Source: a virus
IMG/VR virus record: IMGVR_UViG_3300008450_000454
Location: 1 to 23,709 of that record
DNA: 23,709 bases
Reading direction: 5' to 3' (one strand)
Shown: one piece after another, positions 14,360-19,715 of the stretch
How positions within the stretch are numbered: the first letter of the stretch is position 1
Layout of the letters: every line of letters starts with the position of its first letter
The notes under the pieces: model-generated
Database searches by the model: none
Told to the model about the DNA's origin: nothing
What the model saw: the letters and a program-made list of their open reading frames with translations, nothing else
Position numbers and translations under genes: made by a program

Positions 14360-15624
14360 TTAAGCGCCTCCATCGCGATGTCTGACACCGACCGCTTGTC
14401 TTCTAACGCCCGCACGATCTTCTCGTCCACAGTGCCCCTGGTGATCATCCGGTAGCACCAGACATCATGGCGCTGACCGCTGCGGTGCAGTCGCCCCACC
14501 GTCTGCTCGTAGAGTTCCAGCGACCACGGCAGCGAGAAGAACACGATATTGCTGCCGCCGTGCTGAAGATTCAGCCCGTGCCCCGCTGACTTGGGGTGGA
14601 TCAGCAGCAGCTCTATCTTCCCGTCGTTCCAGTCATCAATCGAGCCTTCGATGGTTCTGGCCTTCGGGTAGCGGCGCTGGAGTTCTTCCAGTTCCGCTTG
14701 GAAATTGTAAACAACTATTGTATTGGCGCGTTGGTTTTCTTGCAAAAGATTGTCAAGCGCGTCGAATTTGTGTGGCGAGGTATGCACCGTCGTTTTGCTT
14801 TCGGCGTAAACAAACCCTGACGCCAGTTGCTGTAACTTAGCCGTGACGACGGCGGCGTTGGCAGCGATGGCGCGCTCATCACCGTAGCGCAGCACCATCT
14901 CTTGCTTCATTGCCTTGTAGTCGACCATGTCCATCTCGCAGTCAACGTCCACGGTGTGCAGCGGCGGCAGCTTGTCGGCGTACTCGCCTGGCTCCAGTAC
15001 GAACGTGGCGTGCTTGATGCGCTCCATGACCATCTTGAGCGCGCCCGCGCGCGGCTCCCATTGGCCGAATTCCTTGTTGATAAGTACGAAATACTGTTGC
15101 TGAAACGCGCCCTTGCTGCGGCCCAGCAGGGATTGGTCGATGATCTTGCACTGACCGAATACGTCTTCCAGACCGTTGCTGGTAAACGATCCGGTCAAGC
15201 CCCACCTGATCTGGATCGGGTCAATGACTTTGAGCAGCGCCTTGAACCGCGCGCCGGATGGGTTCTTCAGCCGCGTGAGTTCGTCAAACACGATCCCGTC
15301 GAACGGGCGCATATTGTTCGACAGCCATTGCAGATTGTCGTAGTTGGTGACCGTAATGTCAGCGTCCTCCATCAGCGCCTTCAGCCGTTGCGCTGGCGTG
15401 CCGACGCATACAGCCACCGACAGGTTCGGCGCCCACTTCTTTGTCTCGGTCGGCCAGACCGACACGGCCACCCGTTTCGGGGCGACGACAAGGAACCTTC
15501 CAAGACCCTGCATCGCGGCCAGCGTGATGGCGGTCTTGCCCGCGCCCACAGGTGCGAGGATCATCGCGCGGTCAAGTCCGTACAGGAAGTCAGCGGCAAG
15601 GTCTTGGTACTCACGCAAGTTCAT
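14356..15624 (-). CDS. SNF2-type DEAD/DEAH-box helicase
   Basis: A 422-residue ATPase. I chose ATG 15624 because AAGGA (15635-15631) lies 6 nt upstream; an earlier TTG at 15642 lacks this. It carries the SF2 set: 'REYQDLAADFLYGLDRAMIL' Q-like region, Walker A 'APVGAGKT' (about residue 30), Walker B 'IVFDELTR', motif III 'LTGSFTSN', motif V 'PKSAGHGLNLQ' and motif VI 'EQTVGRLHRSGQ'. This compact SNF2 form is common in phages of this replication type, usually close to a VRR-NUC gene, and is thought to remodel or unwind DNA in replication or recombination. It overlaps the methyltransferase by 14 bp and the next small gene by 4 bp. Confidence 0.92.
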   Translation of the reverse strand: MNLREYQDLAADFLYGLDRAMILAPVGAGKTAITLAAMQGLGRFLVVAPKRVAVSVWPTETKKWAPNLSVAVCVGTPAQRLKALMEDADITVTNYDNLQWLSNNMRPFDGIVFDELTRLKNPSGARFKALLKVIDPIQIRWGLTGSFTSNGLEDVFGQCKIIDQSLLGRSKGAFQQQYFVLINKEFGQWEPRAGALKMVMERIKHATFVLEPGEYADKLPPLHTVDVDCEMDMVDYKAMKQEMVLRYGDERAIAANAAVVTAKLQQLASGFVYAESKTTVHTSPHKFDALDNLLQENQRANTIVVYNFQAELEELQRRYPKARTIEGSIDDWNDGKIELLLIHPKSAGHGLNLQHGGSNIVFFSLPWSLELYEQTVGRLHRSGQRHDVWCYRMITRGTVDEKIVRALEDKRSVSDIAMEALK

Positions 15625-16990
15625 TTGCGATCCTTTTGCCAATCCACCGCACTACGGGCACGGCCCATGAGTTACCAAGCGCCTTGTACCGGGGGCCGTC
15701 AGGCGTCGGCTTACCTTTAGGTTTAATGTCGGTGTAGTCGTCAGGGAAGCCTTGCAGGCGTTCGCACTCCACAGGCGTTAGGCGGCGCACTCGCATTGAT
15801 TGCGGCCCCATCACCACCGCGTGTTCGGCGTTGCTGCGCGCCAGCGTGTGGCACGGGTCGCCCGGTGTTCTGCTCTGGCGGTTGACAGGCGCAGTGATGT
15901 TGAAGAAGTCGTAGGTGACGGGTTGTTCGATAACGTCAACAAAGTGACCCCCGTTGATAGGAATCAGCGTCTCCGTTTCGGCGTCGTAGCGTTTCCCTGT
16001 CCCCGAAGTAAGGCACAGGGACAAACAAGGCACCCCCCCATTGATGTGTTGGTCTTCTAAGCCTTGCTTGTCGCCAAAATGCGCGTCTAAAGTTGTGGCT
16101 ATCTCGGCGGGCCAAGTTTTAACTGGTGCAAGATATGCACCTCGTTGACTAAAAATTTCTTGATTGCTCATGCCAACACCCCCGCAATTACCCGCTTGGG
16201 TTAGTGTTGGGTGTGCAAAATCGCCATCCCAATGAGATGGGCGCTTTACACCTACGAAATGATTTCCGGCGGCACCTTCTGGTCGCCCTCCTGCACCACC
16301 GCTAAAAGCGCTTCGCGTAATTGTTCCGGCAACTTCTTGCCTCTTTTCTCTGCTCGGCGCAGTATCCCGGCGCACGCCGTCGAACTCAAAAAGAACCGCT
16401 GCGGGATCGAAGTCGTCTCTAGCACTTGCGATAACGAACACACGGCGGCGTCGTTGGGCCACTCCGAAATATTGGGCGTCAAGGATTCGCCACGCAACTG
16501 CTCTTTTGGCTCCATCAACAAAACCAGCGTTAGCCCATCGGCCCCCTGGTGGGATGAGCGCATCATCTTCACCGGCAAGCGCACCCAAAAAGCACCCAAA
16601 GGCGTTGTCTTTGGTGTTGAGGACGCCGGGGACGTTTTCCCAGAAGACAATGCTTGGGGTAGTTCTAACTGAGTCGATTGCATCGGCGATCTCGCAAAAA
16701 GTCAAAGAAAGGTTGCCGCGCGCATCGTCAAGCGAGTGACGCAAACCAGCAACAGAAAACGCTTGGCACGGTGTGCCACCGCAAAACAGATCGGGCGCTT
16801 CCACTTCACCCGATCTGATGCGATCAGGCAGGGAAGTCATGTTGCCAAGGTTGGGCACACTAGGGTAATGATGCGCCAGCAAAGCGCACGGGAACGGCTC
16901 AATCTCGGAAAGCCATGCAGCTTCCCACCCAAGCGGATGCCACGCGACCGACGCCGCTTCAATCCCGCTACAAACGCTGCCAAATTTCAT
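15611..16990 (-). CDS. DNA C5-cytosine methyltransferase
   Basis: A 459-residue protein from ATG 16990, which lies 23 bp inside the VRR-NUC gene; an upstream start at 17017 would add nine unconvincing residues. Motifs of the family appear in order: motif I 'FGSVCSGIEAASVAWHPLGW', motif IV 'GGTPCQAFSVAG' with catalytic Cys, motif VI 'ENVPGVL', motif VIII 'QRRRRVF', a variable target-recognition region (about residues 215-395), motif IX/X 'RRLTPVECERLQGFPDDY' and 'YKALGNSWAVPVVRW'. It transfers methyl groups to cytosine. No cognate restriction enzyme is present in the window, so it is an orphan methylase, plausibly shielding phage DNA. An alternative-frame ORF lies inside at 16252-16683. Confidence 0.93.
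   Translation of the reverse strand: MKFGSVCSGIEAASVAWHPLGWEAAWLSEIEPFPCALLAHHYPSVPNLGNMTSLPDRIRSGEVEAPDLFCGGTPCQAFSVAGLRHSLDDARGNLSLTFCEIADAIDSVRTTPSIVFWENVPGVLNTKDNAFGCFLGALAGEDDALIPPGGRWANAGFVDGAKRAVAWRILDAQYFGVAQRRRRVFVIASARDDFDPAAVLFEFDGVRRDTAPSREKRQEVAGTITRSAFSGGAGGRPEGAAGNHFVGVKRPSHWDGDFAHPTLTQAGNCGGVGMSNQEIFSQRGAYLAPVKTWPAEIATTLDAHFGDKQGLEDQHINGGVPCLSLCLTSGTGKRYDAETETLIPINGGHFVDVIEQPVTYDFFNITAPVNRQSRTPGDPCHTLARSNAEHAVVMGPQSMRVRRLTPVECERLQGFPDDYTDIKPKGKPTPDGPRYKALGNSWAVPVVRWIGKRIANELA
16252..16683 (-). CDS. Alternative-frame ORF inside the methyltransferase gene (possible overlapping gene)
   Basis: A 143-residue frame from ATG 16683, wholly inside the C5-methyltransferase coding region, same strand, different frame. 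Its second half ('NDAAVCSLSQVLETTSIPQR', 'FFLSSTACAGILRRAEKRGK', 'LPEQLREALLAV') looks like a real helical protein and I recall closely similar sequences annotated as separate phage proteins next to or within methyltransferases; this recollection needs a search. The methyltransferase frame in the same stretch is also clearly conserved ('AQRRRRVFVIASARDDFDP'). The ribosome site is weak. It may be a true dual-coding gene or a conserved shadow caused by constraint on the enzyme frame. Confidence 0.4.
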   Translation of the reverse strand: MQSTQLELPQALSSGKTSPASSTPKTTPLGAFWVRLPVKMMRSSHQGADGLTLVLLMEPKEQLRGESLTPNISEWPNDAAVCSLSQVLETTSIPQRFFLSSTACAGILRRAEKRGKKLPEQLREALLAVVQEGDQKVPPEIIS

Positions 16991-17240
16991 CAATCTGCTC
17001 CTTGCTCCAGACGACAACGTATCGCTGGTTGAGGCGCATCATATCTTCGGCAAAAACTTTTTGCAAGGCAGACAGCCGACCGCCTTCGGTCTTGACCTCA
17101 ACGAACCATGTCTCACCGTTCGGCAAGCACACAATTCGGTCGGCTACACCGGCCCTGCCGGGGCTAACGAACTTGTACGCCCGCCCTCCACACGCCTCAA
17201 CACGCTTCACTAGGTATCGTTCGATGTCACGTTCAAGCAT
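16968..17240 (-). CDS. VRR-NUC domain nuclease
   Basis: A 90-residue, single-domain protein from ATG 17240, first gene of the minus-strand operon. It has the VRR-NUC signature of the PD-(D/E)xK superfamily: an N-terminal helix 'ERDIERYLVKRVEACGG', 'KFVSPGRAGVADRIVCLPNG' with the Asp, then 'TWFVEVKTEGGRLSALQ' with the E-x-K pair, and a closing strand 'RYVVVWSKEQID'. Stand-alone phage VRR-NUC proteins are structure-specific nucleases (Holliday-junction or flap type) and are typically found with SNF2 helicase and polymerase genes, as here. It overlaps the methyltransferase by 23 bp. No good ribosome site is seen. Confidence 0.9.
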   Translation of the reverse strand: MLERDIERYLVKRVEACGGRAYKFVSPGRAGVADRIVCLPNGETWFVEVKTEGGRLSALQKVFAEDMMRLNQRYVVVWSKEQIDEIWQRL

Positions 17241-17250
17241 AAAAAACTTG

Positions 17251-17278
17251 TTGACTTGGGTTGTGGTGATGCTAGCAT
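17251..17278 (+). promoter_or_regulatory. Predicted sigma70-like promoter of the replication operon
   Basis: TTGACT (17251-17256) and TAGCAT (17273-17278) are separated by 16 bp, with a TG one base before the -10 (extended -10). It lies in the 78-bp gap between the divergent VRR-NUC and replication operons and points to the latter; start of transcription would be about 17285. Prediction from consensus only. Confidence 0.5.
17269..17278. promoter_or_regulatory. Palindrome overlapping the predicted -10 (candidate operator)
   Basis: ATGCTAGCAT is a perfect 10-bp palindrome that covers the -10 hexamer of the rightward promoter. Read on the minus strand it also offers TATGCT as a possible -10 for the leftward operon, so one protein bound here could affect both directions. 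Confidence 0.35.
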
Positions 17279-17318
17279 AGCGTCGCGGGTCATTCTCCCG
17301 TAACCACTAAAGGCAAAC

Positions 17319-17480
17319 ATGAAACTCACAATCACTCCTGAAGAAATCAACGACATTTTGCTCACTTGGGCGCAGCGCCAGTTCCCGCAGGCTGAGTTCA
17401 ACACGGTCGTGATGGAGACGTACACCTACGCTCCGAACGCCACCTTCACCTTCGAGGAAAAGACCGATGAAGCACTCTAA
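17319..17480 (+). CDS. 53-aa hypothetical protein, first gene of replication operon
   Basis: A 53-residue protein from ATG 17319 with AAAGG 6 nt upstream, ending at TAA 17478-17480 and overlapping the next gene by 14 bp. It is acidic with a helical start ('TPEEINDILLTWAQRQFPQA') and a beta-like end ('MEТ'-type 'TYTYAPNATFTFEEK' stretch). No recognised domain. Being first behind the predicted promoter and coupled to a nuclease gene, it is likely to be an early accessory protein. Confidence 0.75.
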   Translation: MKLTITPEEINDILLTWAQRQFPQAEFNTVVMETYTYAPNATFTFEEKTDEAL

Positions 17481-18597
17481 TATCGTTGGCGGCAGCACCG
17501 CCGAGCGCGTCATCAACTGCCCAGGCAGCGTCAAGTTGGTGGCGAACATGCCGCCAAAAGAGTCCAGCACCTATGCAGATGAAGGGACACTCCTTCACGA
17601 TTGCATTGCTGATCTGCTGGATTTGAAGGTCAGGAGCGCCAAAGAAATGATTGGCCGTCAGTACAACGACCAGATTCTTACTGAAGAGTTGGTGGAGGAA
17701 AAACTCCTGCCAGCCCTGCGCCTGCTTAACACGATAGACCCCGAAAACGTGATGGACTTCGAGGTCGAGCAGAAGGTCGGTTTCGGCGATTTCCTGCCGG
17801 GGGTCTTCGGGCACGTTGACCTGTTGGGCGCGTTGCCCAAAACGGCGGTGATCGTCGATTGGAAATTCGGCAGCGGCGTCATGGTAGAGGCCGAGGAGAA
17901 CTACCAAGGGCTGTTCTACGCTGCCGCCGCGCGGCGTACTGATTCCACCAAATGGGTCTTCAGAGGCGCTGAGAAGGTCATTATTGCGATCATTCAGCCT
18001 CCAGGCATCAAGATTTGGGAAACCACACCGGAACGGCTCGACCGTTTCGAGGCGCAGTTGGCGTCGGCTGTTGTCGAGGCGAAGTCCGACAACGCGCTAA
18101 TGGCGGCTGGCAAGTGGTGCAAATGGTGCCCCGCGAAGCCAGTCTGCCCCGTGATGACCGGCGAGGTGGATCGGGTTCGGGCGGCGCAGATCGAGGCTTT
18201 ACCCGCTGACCAGATCAGCGCATACTTGAAGACCGCTGACGCGCTTGAAGGGTGGATCACCGACCTTCGCGCGTTGGCGTTCACGATGCTGGAGTCGGGC
18301 GTCGAAGTGCCTGGTTACAAGTTGGTCGCTAAAAGGGCCACACGATCATGGGTGAACGAGGACGCAGCCAAGGCGCTCCTCCTCGCGCACCTTCCAGAGT
18401 CTGAGCTGGTGGAGGTCAAAATGTGCTCCCCTGCGGTGGTCGAGAAGAAGTTGAAGAAACTGAAACTTGCATTGCCAGAGGGTAGCACCGCCGCCGTCAG
18501 TTCGGGCGTTACGCTTGCAGATGTGGATGATCCACGCCCGCAAGTCATGCAACTCGGGTCGCAACTCAAGTCGGCCCTCACTAAACTTCAAGGATAA
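17467..18597 (+). CDS. DUF2800 / Cas4-RecB-like PD-(D/E)xK exonuclease
   Basis: A 376-residue protein from ATG 17467. The start 'NIVGGSTAERVINCPGSVKL' with Cys18 and a His at residue 44 ('TLLHDC'), 'GHVDLL' (Asp118) and 'AVIVDWKFGSG' (Asp131, Lys133), followed by 'ENYQGLFYAAAA', give the RecB/Cas4-type nuclease core. Cysteines at 218, 221 and 227 ('WCKWCPAKPVCP') complete a probable iron-sulphur cluster with Cys18. DUF2800 proteins accompany family A polymerases in many phages and probably resect DNA ends for recombination-linked replication. The C-terminal ~140 residues are helical. A ribosome site for the next gene (AAGGAT) lies at its stop. Confidence 0.88.
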   Translation: MKHSNIVGGSTAERVINCPGSVKLVANMPPKESSTYADEGTLLHDCIADLLDLKVRSAKEMIGRQYNDQILTEELVEEKLLPALRLLNTIDPENVMDFEVEQKVGFGDFLPGVFGHVDLLGALPKTAVIVDWKFGSGVMVEAEENYQGLFYAAAARRTDSTKWVFRGAEKVIIAIIQPPGIKIWETTPERLDRFEAQLASAVVEAKSDNALMAAGKWCKWCPAKPVCPVMTGEVDRVRAAQIEALPADQISAYLKTADALEGWITDLRALAFTMLESGVEVPGYKLVAKRATRSWVNEDAAKALLLAHLPESELVEVKMCSPAVVEKKLKKLKLALPEGSTAAVSSGVTLADVDDPRPQVMQLGSQLKSALTKLQG

Positions 18598-18603
18598 ACA
18601 ATC

Positions 18604-19221
18604 ATGTTCCCAGTAGTTCAAAACGGCGGTTCAATTTCTACTATCGCCACCGCTCTCCGCACGTTGGCCCCTGCCGCCGCAACCGGCGTCGCCATCTTGA
18701 AGATGGACAAAACCGGCCATTGGGTGTTCGGCGCAGACCAGACCGAGGTCGATGCCGGTTCCCTGTGGGCGGTGAATCCGTTCTCTTTCGTCCACGGCTT
18801 TATTGCGTGGGGTGAGGGCGAAGTTCTCGGCGAGAAGATGGTCAGCATCACTCAGCCGCTGCCAGAACTCGACGCTGCGCCTCCCGGTGCAAAGCGTGGT
18901 TGGGAGGAACAGGTCGGCCTGTCCATGAAGTGCCTGTCAGGCGAGGATGAGGGTCTGGAAGTGCGCTACACCGTCACGTCGGTCGGCGGTAAGCGCGCGG
19001 TGCAGGCGATGGGCGTGAAGATCGCCGAGCGCGTGGACACTGACCCTGAGTCGCCTGTGCCTGTGGTGTCGCTGGGCAAGGAGCACTACGTCCACAAGTC
19101 CTACGGTCGCATCTACACGCCGCTGTTCGACGTTAAGAAGTGGATCGGCATGGATGGCCCTGCGCCGAAGGAAGAAGTGGCTGAAGCGCCAGCCCGTCGT
19201 CGTCGGGCAATCGCCGAGTAA
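18604..19221 (+). CDS. Conserved-looking replication-operon protein, unknown
   Basis: A 205-residue protein from ATG 18604 with AAGGA about 8 nt upstream. It has a beta-rich core: 'GVAILKMDKTGHWVFGADQT', 'WAVNPFSFVHGFIAWGEGEV', 'GLEVRYTVTSVGGKRAVQAM', 'KSYGRIYTPLFDVKKWIGM', then an acidic/basic tail ('PKEEVAEAPARRRRAIAE'). The acidic-then-basic C-terminal tail and location between a recombination nuclease and DNA polymerase would suit a single-strand DNA-binding protein, but no OB-fold signature is certain. I recall similar proteins beside phage polA genes without assigned function. Confidence 0.7.
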   Translation: MFPVVQNGGSISTIATALRTLAPAAATGVAILKMDKTGHWVFGADQTEVDAGSLWAVNPFSFVHGFIAWGEGEVLGEKMVSITQPLPELDAAPPGAKRGWEEQVGLSMKCLSGEDEGLEVRYTVTSVGGKRAVQAMGVKIAERVDTDPESPVPVVSLGKEHYVHKSYGRIYTPLFDVKKWIGMDGPAPKEEVAEAPARRRRAIAE

Positions 19222-19328
19222 AGGATCGGGGGCGCTGTTAAGCCAGCGTTCGAGGATGTCGAAGCGGGGGTTTTTCTGGCTTTCCACCCTGCCGCGTTTA
19301 AGACCAAATCGAGGCGTCCCCACCTAAT
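19222..19328. other. 107-bp spacer before the NUMOD4-HNH gene
   Basis: The largest gap in the window. The frame of the 205-aa gene stays open after its TAA for 36 further codons to a TGA at 19330-19332 that overlaps the HNH start. No ribosome site, promoter consensus or convincing terminator (a 5-bp stem, CGCTG/CAGCG, lacks a T-run). It may be leftover sequence from the HNH insertion. Confidence 0.4.
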
Positions 19329-19715
19329 ATGATGGAAAACTGGAAAGACATACCCGGTTATGAAGGCCGGTATCAAGTGAGCGATCAAGGCCGCGTCAAG
19401 TCATTTTGCAGGCGCGCTGAGGGTGTACTTTTACGCCCTGGCAGGATGCCTGAAGGCCACCTATCCGTGGCGCTAGGTAAGGGTAATTCTCAAACTGTTC
19501 ACAGACTTGTTTTGCTCGCGTTTGTTGGCGCTCCGCCGGAAAAACATGAGTGTTTGCACGGTAATGGTATTCCGTCTGATAACAGGCTGGAAAATTTACG
19601 GTGGGGCACGAGGGGCGAGAACATACGCGATGCATACACGCACGGCGCGAGAGACCGCGAAAAGAATCGCGCAGCGTTGGCAAAAGGCCGCGCGACAAGA
19701 TGGGGTCATGTGTGA
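19329..19715 (+). CDS. Free-standing NUMOD4-HNH homing endonuclease
   Basis: A 128-residue protein. Residues 3-25 ('WKDIPGYEGRYQVSDQGRVK') are a clear NUMOD4 DNA-binding motif. Residues about 56-95 contain the HNH core 'VHRLVLLAFVGAPP', 'LHGNGIPSDNRLENLRWGTR'. The C-terminus is basic ('REKNRAALAKGRATRWGHV'). Homing endonucleases of this type cut allelic sites and spread by repair. It sits directly upstream of the DNA polymerase, and its TGA overlaps the polymerase GTG start (GTGA, 19712-19715), so the polymerase is translated as its coupled neighbour. Either ATG at 19329 or 19332 could be used; no strong ribosome site. Confidence 0.9.
   Translation: MMENWKDIPGYEGRYQVSDQGRVKSFCRRAEGVLLRPGRMPEGHLSVALGKGNSQTVHRLVLLAFVGAPPEKHECLHGNGIPSDNRLENLRWGTRGENIRDAYTHGARDREKNRAALAKGRATRWGHV

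Noticed and set aside
14902-15720. 272-codon plus-strand open frame
   Set aside because: It lies antisense to the SNF2 helicase and the methyltransferase 3' end, whose motifs are intact; the translation is Arg/Val/His-rich without domains or a ribosome site.
18937-19388. Two minus-strand frames across the 205-aa gene and spacer, one with a protein-like stretch (FDILERWLNSAPDP)
   Set aside because: Mostly antisense to a convincing plus-strand gene; no ribosome site or neighbours on that strand; the rest of the translation is shadow-like.
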